In this document: positions 8,083 to 16,070 of the stretch, one piece after another
How positions within the stretch are numbered: position 1 is the stretch's first letter
Layout: each line of letters starts with the position of its first letter
Assembly (NCBI RefSeq): GCF_030817055.1
Contig: NZ_JAUSYV010000001.1
Span: 1,078,001-1,142,000 of the forward strand
Reading direction: 5' to 3'
Source: Bacillus sp. V2I10
GTDB taxonomy: Bacteria > Bacillota > Bacilli > Bacillales > Bacillaceae
DNA length: 64,000 nucleotides
Position numbers and translations under genes: made by a program
Notes under the pieces: model-generated
Databases searched by the model: none
Told to the model about the DNA's origin: nothing
Seen by the model: only the letters and a program-made list of their open reading frames with translations

Positions 8083-8120
8083 AATAAAAGCTCCCTGCAC
8101 CAAAGCAGAGAGCTTTTATT
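8083..8120 (+). terminator. Hairpin upstream of dapF
   Basis: AATAAAAGCTC..CTGC / GCAG..GAGCTTTTATT stem with one mismatch. It may end leftward or rightward transcription, or act in the dapF leader. The surrounding 7978-8208 otherwise shows nothing. Confidence 0.6.
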
Positions 8121-8208
8121 ATCTATAACAAACGGGGGATATTTCTATTGTGATCCTGTTTCCAGCATTTTATACTTATAAAAAAAGAAAAAAAAGAGGG
8201 AGATCAGC

Positions 8209-9069
8209 ATGAAACAATTCCAATTCACAAAAATGCATGCACTCGGCAACAATTATATATATGTAAATATGTTTGAAGAACAAATTGAAGAGTCAAAACT
8301 TCCTCAGCTTGCAAAGGAAGTATCCAATGTATTTACAGGGATCGGTTCAGATGGACTTATCTTAATTTGTCCATCTGAAAAAGCACCAGTAAAGATGAGG
8401 ATTTTTAACAGTGATGGTTCTGAAGGGAAAAACTGCGGAAATGGTCTTCGCTGTGTTGCAAAATATGCATTTGAGAATAAACTGATAGATGAAAAAGAAT
8501 TTTCGATTGAAACACTTTCAGGTTTGGTTCATGCAAAGCTCGAAGTGAAAGATAATGAAGTCAGCGGAGTAACAATCAATATGGGGCAGCCAAAGCTTGT
8601 TCGGGCTGAAATTCCTATGGCCGGCACTCCTGATGAAAAAGTAATAAACGAACAGCTTGAATTTGCCGGTGAAACCTATCATGCTACAGCAGTTTCAATG
8701 GGAAATCCTCATCTTATTTTCTATGTGGACAGCATTGAAACAGCTCCAGTGTTAACACTTGGACCAAGGGTTGAGAAAGATCCTCTTTTCCCTGAAAGCA
8801 TCAATGTAGAGTTTGTTGAAGTGGCTGCCGAAAATGAACTTCATTTCAGAGTGTGGGAAAGAGGTTCAGGTGTTACACAGGCATGCGGAACTGGTGCTTG
8901 TGCAGCCGTTGTCTCTTCTGTTCTCAATGGACATACGAAGAGAGGAATGGATACAACTGTTCATCTTGCCGGCGGGGATCTTCTTATTAATTGGAAGGAA
9001 GAGGGAAATGTTTTAATGACTGGCCCAGCGGAGGTTATCTGTACAGGTGTTTACTTCTACGATAAATAG
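8209..9069 (+). CDS. dapF: Diaminopimelate epimerase
   Basis: Converts LL- to meso-diaminopimelate for lysine and peptidoglycan synthesis, in the cytosol. The 286-aa length is normal. Both catalytic cysteines are present: C76 in NSDGSEGKNCGNG and C226 in ERGSGVTQACGTGAC. GAGGGAG lies just before ATG 8209. Position next to yutM matches B. subtilis. Confidence 0.97.
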   Translation: MKQFQFTKMHALGNNYIYVNMFEEQIEESKLPQLAKEVSNVFTGIGSDGLILICPSEKAPVKMRIFNSDGSEGKNCGNGLRCVAKYAFENKLIDEKEFSIETLSGLVHAKLEVKDNEVSGVTINMGQPKLVRAEIPMAGTPDEKVINEQLEFAGETYHATAVSMGNPHLIFYVDSIETAPVLTLGPRVEKDPLFPESINVEFVEVAAENELHFRVWERGSGVTQACGTGACAAVVSSVLNGHTKRGMDTTVHLAGGDLLINWKEEGNVLMTGPAEVICTGVYFYDK

Positions 9070-9159
9070 CAGTGCAGGGTGTTTCATTTGAGAGTTCCGG
9101 GTGGATTGGGTATACTTAATGTATAGCCTTTGGATTATTGGCAAAGGAGGAACAAGAAA

Positions 9160-9522
9160 ATGAATGATTTTGTAATAATTACTGAAGCAGCAGCTTATCA
9201 GATAAAAGATATGATGAAAGAAAACGGCGAAGAGCAGGCTTTTCTGCGCGTTGGCGTAAAAGGCGGCGGCTGCAGCGGTTTATCTTACGGCATGGGTTTT
9301 GAACAAGAACCGAATGAGGATGACACTCAGTTTGAGGTGCATGGCATCAATGTGCTTGTCGATAAAGAAAGCTCCCTTATTTTAAAAGGGACAAAAATTG
9401 ATTTTAAAGAGTCCCTAATGGGGGGCGGATTTACCATCGATAATCCGAATGCGATTGCTTCATGCGGATGCGGTTCATCTTTCAGAACAGCTACGAATAC
9501 AGGTACACCTGAAGAGTGCTGA
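9160..9522 (+). CDS. yutM: HesB/IscA family Fe-S assembly protein (YutM)
   Basis: A 120-aa A-type Fe-S carrier. It has the three family cysteines, C38 in GGGCSGLSY and C102/C104 in SCGCGSSF. The start is ATG 9160, with AAAGGAGG 7 nt upstream; the longer frame from 9130 is not supported. Together with the NifU-like gene it indicates local Fe-S maturation functions. Confidence 0.95.
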   Translation: MNDFVIITEAAAYQIKDMMKENGEEQAFLRVGVKGGGCSGLSYGMGFEQEPNEDDTQFEVHGINVLVDKESSLILKGTKIDFKESLMGGGFTIDNPNAIASCGCGSSFRTATNTGTPEEC

Positions 9523-9527
9523 ATATA

Positions 9528-9577
9528 AAAAAAGACATTTCATTGGCAAAAACGACGTCAGTGAAGTGTCTTTTTTA
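9528..9577. terminator. Bidirectional terminator between yutM and the TIMP-like gene
   Basis: AAAAAGACA..TTCATTG / CAGTGAA..TGTCTTTTT with a 12-nt loop. Confidence 0.85.
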
Positions 9578-10099
9578 TTTCTTTTTCCGTAAAAACATTA
9601 AAAGAGTGCAAATGAAAAGAATCGCGATAAAAATTCCCCAAGTAATGGCATTAGTTCCTAGCTGATGTTCCAGATTCACTTGCTTTTCAGGTTCTTTTCC
9701 CGCACCGAGATTTCTTATGTCATCCCCTGCGTCTGTGAGCAAATTTGTTCGTTCGCATAATCCGGTCTCAAGGATATTCTTATCTCCGTATGCATAAACA
9801 AGATAATTTTCACCTTCAATGAAATCAACTCCGCACCCTGCAGAGTCCCTCTCTGTTTCAACAATAAGCTGTGATTGAGAAGGGCCTTTCCAGATAAGAT
9901 CCACTTCAATTAACACTTTTTTCTGACTGCTTCCATTGATCTTTAATACTTTTCCTGAAAAAATGGCTGTTTTGTTTTCTAATTCTGACTGAACGGAAGG
10001 CTGCTGCGCACAAGAACAAGCATAGCCATTTTCTTTATTTACTAAAAAGATGCCTGACATAATTACCGCGCATAAGATTAGTTTTAGTTTCCATTTCAC
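9575..10099 (-). CDS. Secreted, membrane-anchored TIMP/netrin-like domain protein
   Basis: A 174-aa exported protein. A signal peptide (residues 1-27) is followed by CSCAQQPS. A CxC at the mature N-terminus is typical of TIMP/NTR-like domains, which continue here with AIFSGKVLKI, SAGCGVDF and TGLCERTN (further Cys for disulfides). A C-terminal transmembrane helix (ITWGIFIAILFICTLLMFL) ends in RKKK. The start is GTG 10099, with AAGGAGGGGG about 7 nt upstream; the longer frame is unsupported. The role is unknown, perhaps interaction with extracellular proteases. Confidence 0.75.
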   Translation of the reverse strand: MKWKLKLILCAVIMSGIFLVNKENGYACSCAQQPSVQSELENKTAIFSGKVLKINGSSQKKVLIEVDLIWKGPSQSQLIVETERDSAGCGVDFIEGENYLVYAYGDKNILETGLCERTNLLTDAGDDIRNLGAGKEPEKQVNLEHQLGTNAITWGIFIAILFICTLLMFLRKKK

Positions 10100-10227
10100 A
10101 CTATTTCCCCCTCCTTGAAAACATAGTCGAGGATAAATAGAAAAAGGTTTCAGGTTCCAATTTAAAAACAAAGGACAAATAACGGGCATATAGTATGGAT
10201 GTGTGAATAGAGAAGGGAGCTTGAATA

Positions 10228-10947
10228 ATGAATTACTATCCATATCAGATGTATAATCGATTCCGTCTTTCATCAACAGATGAATTAAATGAAGGCCTAT
10301 ATAAATGGGTAAAATTAACCTTTACAAACGGTACGGAAAAAGAGGCATTTATATTCTACTTAGATAAACAATCAGGTGCGGTGTTTATTTTGTCATTTCC
10401 CGCATTAACGACAAGTCAGGCGAATGTAAATGATATTAAAACCTTCGAAGTGATGCCGGAACCTCCAAAAATGGAAGAAGAGGCTCCTCAAGAATCAGAA
10501 GAACAAAACGGCGGGACAGAAGGCGATCAGGAAGTAGGTCAAATGCCGGGAATGGGTCAACCTGAAGAAATGCAGGGCGGTCAGGAAAGTCCATTCGGTC
10601 AAATGCCGGGAATGGGTCAACCTGGAGAAATGCAGGGCGGTCAGGAAAGTCCATTCGGTCAAATGCCGGGAATGGGTCAACCTGAAGAAATGCAGGGCGG
10701 TCAGGAAAGTCCATTCGGTCAAATGCCGGGAATGGGTCAACCTGGAGGAATGCAGGGCGGTCAGGAAAGTCCATTCGGCCAAATGCCGGGAATGGGTCAA
10801 AATGGGGGCACTCAGGGCGGTCAGGGAAGTCCTTTTGGTCAAATGCCTGGAGATGATCAAAGCGGCATGCCGTTTGGCGGCCAAAGATACCAGCAATGGA
10901 ATCAGCCGGTTTATTACAATCCTTACAGCTATTACTGGCAGCAATAA
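10228..10947 (+). CDS. Gly/Gln/Met-rich tandem-repeat protein, possibly spore-surface
   Basis: A 239-aa protein. Residues 1-78 form a compact beta-rich domain (YKWVKLTFTNGTEKEAFIFY) and residues 79-104 are acidic. Then come five near-identical 20-aa repeats (GQMPGMGQPEEMQGGQESPF type) and a Tyr-rich C-terminus (YYNPYSYYWQQ). Low complexity plus a Tyr/Gln tail resembles Bacillus coat or exosporium proteins; that is inference. GAAGGGAGC precedes the ATG. It is divergent from the TIMP-like gene. Confidence 0.8.
   Translation: MNYYPYQMYNRFRLSSTDELNEGLYKWVKLTFTNGTEKEAFIFYLDKQSGAVFILSFPALTTSQANVNDIKTFEVMPEPPKMEEEAPQESEEQNGGTEGDQEVGQMPGMGQPEEMQGGQESPFGQMPGMGQPGEMQGGQESPFGQMPGMGQPEEMQGGQESPFGQMPGMGQPGGMQGGQESPFGQMPGMGQNGGTQGGQGSPFGQMPGDDQSGMPFGGQRYQQWNQPVYYNPYSYYWQQ
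10537..10840 (+). repeat. Five 60-bp tandem repeats inside the coat-like gene
   Basis: The period is exactly 60 nt with few substitutions (GAA/GGA switches). In-frame, so copy number can change without breaking the protein. Confidence 0.9.
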
Positions 10948-10968
10948 GTTCTGCAGCGTTTATTCCAA

Positions 10969-11006
10969 TAAAAAAGAGGAAAAGCAGACCGCTTTCCTCT
11001 TTTTAT
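10969..11006 (+). terminator. Terminator after the repeat protein
   Basis: AAAAAGAGGAAA..GC / GC..TTTCCTCTTTTT stem. Confidence 0.85.
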
Positions 11007-11037
11007 TGTATGAATATAAAGTTTTTGCACATTAATA

Positions 11038-11155
11038 GCTAGCGGAAGCGCCTAGCTACCCGGTCAGAACGGCTTGGACAAAAAATGTCAAACCCGGGCT
11101 TTTCGCCGGATCTTATCTGCCATGCCTGCGCTAATCAAGGCGCTTTTGCTTTTCT
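11038..11155. repeat. Dispersed non-coding repeat, copy C (diverged)
   Basis: Shares the CCGGTCAGAACGGCTTGG core, the central CCCGGGCTTTT and CTTATCTG blocks and the GCGCTTTTGC end with the copies at 36914 and 37021. Diverged but collinear. Confidence 0.6.
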
Positions 11156-11157
11156 TA

Positions 11158-12153
11158 TTATTTTTCAAACAAGCTCGTGCTGTGAAGCGGCTGAACTCTT
11201 GCTTTTGGATCCATATAAGCTTTCGCATTATTAACAGCAGTTGGAGCTTCACCAAACCCGCTTGCGATCAGTTTTACTTTTCCTTCATATGTGCAGATGT
11301 CCCCTGCAGCATAGATGCCTTCAACGTTTGTTTCCATCTTGCTGTTAACGACAATTGAGTTTTTCTCAATTTCAAGACCCCAATTTTTGATTGGGCCAAG
11401 TGATGAGACAAATCCAAAATTGACGATGACAGAGTCAACATCAATGACTTCTTTGCGTTCGCCTTTCACTTCTTCTAATACTACTTGTTCAATATTAGCT
11501 GTACCTGTTAATTCTTTTGGAACGAAAGGAGTGAGAACTTGAACTTTTGAGTTATTCAGGTTTTCAACACTATGCTCATGAGCACGGAACTTATCTCTTC
11601 TATGGACAAGTGTTACTTTTTCAGCAATTGGCTCGAGCATAAGTGCCCAGTCAACAGCAGAATCTCCGCCTCCGCAAATAAGAACTCTCTGGCCGGCAAA
11701 TTGATTTAAATCATCAATGAAGTAATGAAGATTTGCTTTTTCAAATGAAGCAGCTTCTTCAAGTTCAATTTTACGAGGCTGGAACGCGCCGTTTCCTGCA
11801 GTAATGATAATCGTTTTAGAATAGTGAACTTCTTGATCAGTTGTTAATTTAAACACGCCGTCAGCCTGTTTTTCAACAGTATCAACCGCTTGCTCTAAAC
11901 ATACTGTCGGCTCAAACTTGGCCATTTGCTCTTTTAGATTGTTTACCAGCTCCTGTGCGCGCACTTTAGGAAATCCTGCAACATCATATATGTATTTTTC
12001 AGGATATAAGGCAGAAAGCTGACCGCCGAGCTGCGGCAAACTTTCAATGATTTTAACTGAAGCCTGGCGCATGCCGCCGTAAAAAGCTGTGAACAAACCA
12101 ACAGGTCCGCCGCCAATGATCGTTATATCGTATACTTTTGTGTCTTCCTTCAC
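11158..12153 (-). CDS. yumC: Ferredoxin--NADP(+) reductase (YumC type)
   Basis: A 331-aa thioredoxin-reductase-like FNR that reduces ferredoxin or flavodoxin with NADPH in the cytosol. FAD motif GGGPVG at residues 14-19 and NADPH motif CGGGDSAVDWA near residue 162. It lacks the CxxC of thioredoxin reductase, as expected for this class. C-terminal YAAGDICTY contacts FAD. Divergent from the NDH-2 gene; a Fur-box-like sequence lies just upstream of its start. Confidence 0.93.
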   Translation of the reverse strand: MKEDTKVYDITIIGGGPVGLFTAFYGGMRQASVKIIESLPQLGGQLSALYPEKYIYDVAGFPKVRAQELVNNLKEQMAKFEPTVCLEQAVDTVEKQADGVFKLTTDQEVHYSKTIIITAGNGAFQPRKIELEEAASFEKANLHYFIDDLNQFAGQRVLICGGGDSAVDWALMLEPIAEKVTLVHRRDKFRAHEHSVENLNNSKVQVLTPFVPKELTGTANIEQVVLEEVKGERKEVIDVDSVIVNFGFVSSLGPIKNWGLEIEKNSIVVNSKMETNVEGIYAAGDICTYEGKVKLIASGFGEAPTAVNNAKAYMDPKARVQPLHSTSLFEK

Positions 12154-12170
12154 AAATATCCCCCCGCTTG

Positions 12171-12185
12171 TAATTGATAATAATT
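12171..12185. promoter_or_regulatory. Fur-box-like sequence upstream of yumC
   Basis: TGATAATAATTCTTA, near 12171, matches about 12 of 14 specified positions of the Bacillus 7-1-7 box (TGATAATnATTATCA). Located 18-32 nt before the yumC start. Similarity only. Confidence 0.35.
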
Positions 12186-12425
12186 CTTAATTATAACATA
12201 TCATATCTCTTTAACAATTTCATCTGGTAATTGAGTAAAGAGATGTGCTTGTATGATGAATATGATTATTATAGAGAATGTTTTTATTTTTGTAAAATTC
12301 TTAACGTTTCTAATGCTTCAATTTGGTCTTGAAAAATATACCGCAGATGCTATTATGTAATATAGGCATTATTTATATTTTATGTTACTACTCACAGAGT
12401 TTTCAGTATTATTTTGAAAAGTTAA

Positions 12426-12439
12426 GTGAACATTTTCAC
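12426..12439. promoter_or_regulatory. Rex-like inverted repeat upstream of yumB
   Basis: GTGAACATTTTCAC is a perfect GTGAA-N4-TTCAC palindrome, the core of Rex sites, about 110 nt before the NDH-2 start. Rex controls ndh in B. subtilis, so NADH sensing is plausible here. The outer TTG/CAA bases are not conserved. Confidence 0.35.
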
Positions 12440-12551
12440 ATACTTTTTTAGGCAAAACAAAATAAAATGTTGTGAAGCAGCGGAAGATAATTAGTATAGA
12501 AATTATTTCATTCTTTACAACAAATCAGAAAAAAAGGTGGATGTGATTCGG

Positions 12552-13766
12552 TTGAGAAAGCCCAAAATAGTAGTTTTAGGTGCAGGTTACGGCGGATTAA
12601 TGGCAGTTACACGTCTTCAAAAAATGATTGGTGTAAACGAAGCAGATCTTACACTGATTAACAAAAATGATTATCACTATGAAACAACATGGCTTCACGA
12701 AGCTTCAGCAGGTACATTGCATCATGATAAAGCAAGATACCAAGTGAAAGATGTTATTGATAGCAGCCGTGTAAATTTTGTGAAAGAAACAGTTGTTTCC
12801 ATCAACAAAGATGAAAAGAAAATTGTTCTTTCAAATGGCGAGCTTGAGTATGACTACCTTGTGATTTCTCTTGGATCTCATCCAGAAACATTCGGAATCA
12901 AAGGCTTGAAAGAGTACGCTTTCGGTATTACAAACATCAATGCAGCACGTCAATTGCGCGAGCATATCGAATATCAATTCGCTACTTACAACACAGAAGA
13001 AGTAAAACGCGATCAGCGCCTTGCAATCGTTGTGGGCGGAGCTGGCTTCACTGGCATCGAGTTCCTTGGCGAGCTTGCTAACCGTGTTCCTGAGCTTTGC
13101 CGCGAGTACGATGTTGATCATAAGAAAGTACGCATCATCTGTGTAGAAGCTGCTCCAACAGCTCTTCCTGGATTTGATCCAGAGCTTGTAGAATACGCTG
13201 TAAACCACTTAGAGCGTAAAGGGGTAGAATTCAAAATCGGCACAGCCATTAAAGAATGTGTTGAAGACGGCATCATCGTTGCAAAAGATGACGTAATGGA
13301 AGAAATTAAAGCTGATACAGTTGTATGGGCAGCAGGTGTGCGCGGAAACAGCATCGTTGAAGAAGCTGGCTTTGAAAACATGCGCGGACGTGTAAAGGTA
13401 GATTCTTACTTAAGAGCTCCAGGCCATGAAGATGTTTTCATCATTGGCGACTGTTCTCTAGTAATCAACGAAGAAATCAACCGTCCATATCCTCCAACAG
13501 CTCAAATTGCTATGCAGCAAGGTATTACAGCAGCAAAAAACATTGCTGTGGCCGTTCGTGACCAGGGTGAAATGGAAGAATTCAAACCAGACATCAAAGG
13601 TACAGTTGCTTCACTTGGCGAAGATGACGCTGTAGGTATGGTATTTGGCAAGAAAGTAATGGGAACAAAAGCTTCATTCATGAAAAAAATGATTGATAAC
13701 CGTGCTTTATTAATGGTTGGCGGAGCGGGATTAGTCGTTAAAAAAGGTAAATTTAAATTTTTCTAA
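12552..13766 (+). CDS. yumB: Type II NADH dehydrogenase-like protein (YumB)
   Basis: A 404-aa NDH-2 flavoprotein transferring electrons from NADH to quinone at the membrane. FAD motif GAGYGG comes at the N-terminus, NADH motif VGGAGFTGIEFLGE near residue 165, FIIGDCS near 300, and PYPPTAQIAMQQ in the quinone region. I chose TTG 12552: the only SD (AAAGGTGG, 12533-12540) would overlap GTG 12537. The frame is open from 12537 (409 aa) if the longer start is used. Highly regular codon use suggests strong expression. Confidence 0.93.
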   Translation: MRKPKIVVLGAGYGGLMAVTRLQKMIGVNEADLTLINKNDYHYETTWLHEASAGTLHHDKARYQVKDVIDSSRVNFVKETVVSINKDEKKIVLSNGELEYDYLVISLGSHPETFGIKGLKEYAFGITNINAARQLREHIEYQFATYNTEEVKRDQRLAIVVGGAGFTGIEFLGELANRVPELCREYDVDHKKVRIICVEAAPTALPGFDPELVEYAVNHLERKGVEFKIGTAIKECVEDGIIVAKDDVMEEIKADTVVWAAGVRGNSIVEEAGFENMRGRVKVDSYLRAPGHEDVFIIGDCSLVINEEINRPYPPTAQIAMQQGITAAKNIAVAVRDQGEMEEFKPDIKGTVASLGEDDAVGMVFGKKVMGTKASFMKKMIDNRALLMVGGAGLVVKKGKFKFF

Positions 13767-13780
13767 GAAGTAGAGTAAAA

Positions 13781-13818
13781 TAAAAGACAAGAGCCTTTAA
13801 GCTTTTGTCTTTTTTTTA
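13781..13818 (+). terminator. yumB terminator
   Basis: AAAAGACAA..AGC / GCT..TTGTCTTTT stem and T8 tail. Confidence 0.85.
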
Positions 13819-13861
13819 TCGAAAAATCTAATTTAATATAGTAAGTCAAAAGGGGAGGATT

Positions 13862-14347
13862 ATGGTGGCTAATAAGCGGGGGAATGTATGGATTGCTGTA
13901 TCTGGTGTAGTTGAAAATGAAAACGGGGACTGGCTTGTCGTGAAAAAGAAATACGGCGGTTTGAAAGGGAAGTGGTCTTTTCCAGCCGGATTCGTAAATG
14001 AAGGGGAAACGCTCGATGAGGCGATTATTCGGGAAATTCATGAGGAAACGGGAATTGAAGCTGAAGTGCAAGGTGTTATTGGTATCCGGTCAGGAGTCAT
14101 TCAAAGTACAATCAGCGATAATATGATTATTTTTAAACTGAAGGCGAATTCTTCACAAATCATCGTACAGGAAGAAGAATTATTTGAAGCTGCCTTTTTC
14201 CCTCCCGATATTCTTAAGGACGACGAGGATGCATCCCTGCTGCTTCAGTCATTTGCAGAAGAAGGGTTTGAGACAATGCTTTATAAAATAGATGCCCTGA
14301 ATCCTGGGGATCAGTTTGGATACACATCATATCATTTATTTTTATAA
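13862..14347 (+). CDS. NUDIX hydrolase
   Basis: A 161-aa protein that hydrolyses nucleoside-diphosphate-linked compounds. The full Nudix box is at about residues 43-65: GFVNEGETLDEAI, then REIHEETGIEA, with all catalytic Glu and Arg present. GGGGAGG lies 4 nt before ATG 13862; GTG 13865 is an alternative start. The substrate cannot be told from sequence. It sits between yumB and the yuiA-like gene. Confidence 0.92.
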   Translation: MVANKRGNVWIAVSGVVENENGDWLVVKKKYGGLKGKWSFPAGFVNEGETLDEAIIREIHEETGIEAEVQGVIGIRSGVIQSTISDNMIIFKLKANSSQIIVQEEELFEAAFFPPDILKDDEDASLLLQSFAEEGFETMLYKIDALNPGDQFGYTSYHLFL

Positions 14348-14388
14348 TTTTCAAAATAATAAGAAAAATTGAGAAAATAAGAGGAAGA

Positions 14389-14413
14389 GCTTGATGTATT
14401 CGCTTACATCAAG
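14389..14413. repeat. Inverted repeat, possible weak terminator
   Basis: CTTGATGT / ACATCAAG with an 8-nt loop, no strong T-tract. Confidence 0.4.
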
Positions 14414-14507
14414 AATCCCGTCAGATTTTCTCCCTTTATCCTTTACAAAGAACCTGATATAGTATCTTCAATATCAAAAAAGAGATACTTGACAAAGGGG
14501 AGAATAG

Positions 14508-14636
14508 ATGATGAATGCATCTGCTATTGAAAAGAAAGAATGTCCATATTGTTCGGGTAATGGTTATTTTCAATTGCTTCTTGGCGGTTCGGAAACGTGC
14601 GATTGCTGCAATGGAACAGGAAAGAAGTCTTCATAA
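14508..14636 (+). CDS. yuiA: YuiA-like small zinc-ribbon protein, 42 aa
   Basis: Short gene preceded by AAAGGGGAG. It encodes two DnaJ-type knuckles, CPYCSGNG and CDCCNGTG, which together can bind zinc. Two adjacent ATGs (14508 and 14511) are possible starts. Position between yumB and yuiB agrees with B. subtilis yuiA. Function unknown. Confidence 0.8.
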   Translation: MMNASAIEKKECPYCSGNGYFQLLLGGSETCDCCNGTGKKSS

Positions 14637-14711
14637 AACGTTCAATGTTTTTACAATTGACTGATAATCGCTTGTTCAGTACACTTAAATAGGTGTACTG
14701 GAGGCGATAAT

Positions 14712-15029
14712 TTGTTTTTACCTGTATTGATTATTTCGATGCTTTTATTCTTTGTTTTATTTTTTGGAATCGGTTTCTTGCTGAATATGCTGCTTCGCAT
14801 GTCTTGGATCATGGCAATTATCTATCCGATTGTTTGTATATTGATTGTAGATAATGTGAGAGTCACTCAATACTTTACCTCACCTGGACCATCTTTTTCA
14901 ACTTTAGGAGAGCGTATTCTATCTTTGGCTTTGGCAGATATTCTAATACTGGTCTGCGGTTTTATCGGAGCGATTGTGTCCGGAATTGTTATTAACATGC
15001 TCCGCAAAAGAGGCTATCAAATGTTTTAA
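14712..15029 (+). CDS. yuiB: YuiB-like membrane protein
   Basis: A 105-aa integral membrane protein with about three transmembrane segments (residues 2-25, 30-50, 72-97) and a short basic C-terminus. TTG 14712 follows TGGAGGCG at 6 nt spacing. The family is conserved in Bacillus but uncharacterised. Directly downstream of yuiA. Confidence 0.8.
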   Translation: MFLPVLIISMLLFFVLFFGIGFLLNMLLRMSWIMAIIYPIVCILIVDNVRVTQYFTSPGPSFSTLGERILSLALADILILVCGFIGAIVSGIVINMLRKRGYQMF

Positions 15030-15034
15030 AATGT

Positions 15035-15064
15035 GATCTGTACAACGTGTACAGATCTTTTTAT
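15035..15064 (+). terminator. yuiB terminator
   Basis: GATCTGTAC / GTACAGATC stem with T-rich tail. Confidence 0.85.
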
Positions 15065-15168
15065 TTGCAGAAAACAAAACTTGTAAAATATGGATTTCTC
15101 TCTATCTTGAATATTTCGTTTATCATTTGGAAACGATTATTGATGTGAGAGGAGTGAACACATCGTAA

Positions 15169-15867
15169 ATGGATAGGACAAAAACCTGGTCAAGGCGTCT
15201 ATTAATGACACTATTACTGCTAGTAGCGCTCGGTACCACTTTAAAAGCTTTTTCAGGTGTGGAGGCAAAGAATCTGTCTGATATAAATGGGTGGAGCAAA
15301 GGCATCTTGGAAAGTGAAAACCATCCGTATAAGCTGACAGGCCTTATCCCAAAATCTCTGCACAATGAAAAAACTGTCGCAACTGCTATTTCGTCAAGCG
15401 GAAGTTCTTTAAACCAAATGTCGCTTGAAAATGAAATGAACTGGTCGCAATATCCGAAAAAAGAAGTAACAGCAACCGGATACACGGCAGGCTATGAATC
15501 CACAGGCAAAAATCCTGAACATCCCGAATATGGCATTACGTATTCTGGTGTGAAAGTAAAAAGAGATTTGTATTCAACTATAGCAGCTGATTTAAGTGTG
15601 TTTCCGATAGGAACCATTCTTTTTATTCCGGGTTACGGTTTTGGTGTTGTAGCAGACAAGGGCGGAGCGATTAAGGGGAATGAACTGGATCTTTATTACG
15701 ATACTGTTGAAGAAGTATTTCAATCCTGGGGCAAAAAAACGTTAGACATATATATCGTTCAAAAAGGAAACGGACGATTAACTGAAAATGAACTGACGAA
15801 ATTGAATGAAGCTAAGTCTATGCAGGCATTTCGTCAAAAATACATGAAGCCGAAAACAAAAAGTTAA
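15169..15867 (+). CDS. yuiC: 3D-domain cell-wall protein (YuiC-like)
   Basis: A 232-aa protein with an N-terminal membrane anchor (RRLLMTLLLLVALGTTLKAF). A low-complexity linker leads to a C-terminal 3D domain (double-psi beta-barrel) with PIGTILFIPGYGFGVVADKG and GNELDLYYDT. Those aspartates are the family's signature for muralytic activity related to MltA and Sps. It acts outside the membrane on peptidoglycan. GAGGAGTG lies 12 nt before ATG 15169. Confidence 0.87.
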   Translation: MDRTKTWSRRLLMTLLLLVALGTTLKAFSGVEAKNLSDINGWSKGILESENHPYKLTGLIPKSLHNEKTVATAISSSGSSLNQMSLENEMNWSQYPKKEVTATGYTAGYESTGKNPEHPEYGITYSGVKVKRDLYSTIAADLSVFPIGTILFIPGYGFGVVADKGGAIKGNELDLYYDTVEEVFQSWGKKTLDIYIVQKGNGRLTENELTKLNEAKSMQAFRQKYMKPKTKS

Positions 15868-16034
15868 CTAGTGAGTTACTCCTTGTTGGGTCCCGCGGCC
15901 TGAGAAGATTTCTGCAGAAGTGGTTAATCTTTTAAAGTCATGGAATTAATCTCGAAAGTCATAGAATTCATTGGATCATCTTGAAATCATAAGGACATAA
16001 TAAAAATATAGAATAAATGAGGATTCCCAACTGC

Positions 16035-16070
16035 GGAAAAAGCCCAGGTTATAACACCTGAGCTTTTTCT
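16035..16070 (-). terminator. Terminator of the BtuF-like gene
   Basis: GAAAAAGC..CAGGT / ACCTG..GCTTTTTC stem just past the stop, symmetrical. Positions 15868-16034 show nothing else. Confidence 0.8.

Noticed and set aside
10436..10944. Two antisense repeat ORFs (112 and 149 aa)
   Set aside because: They are shadows of the 60-bp in-frame repeats; because 60 is divisible by 3 all six frames stay open. No ribosome sites.
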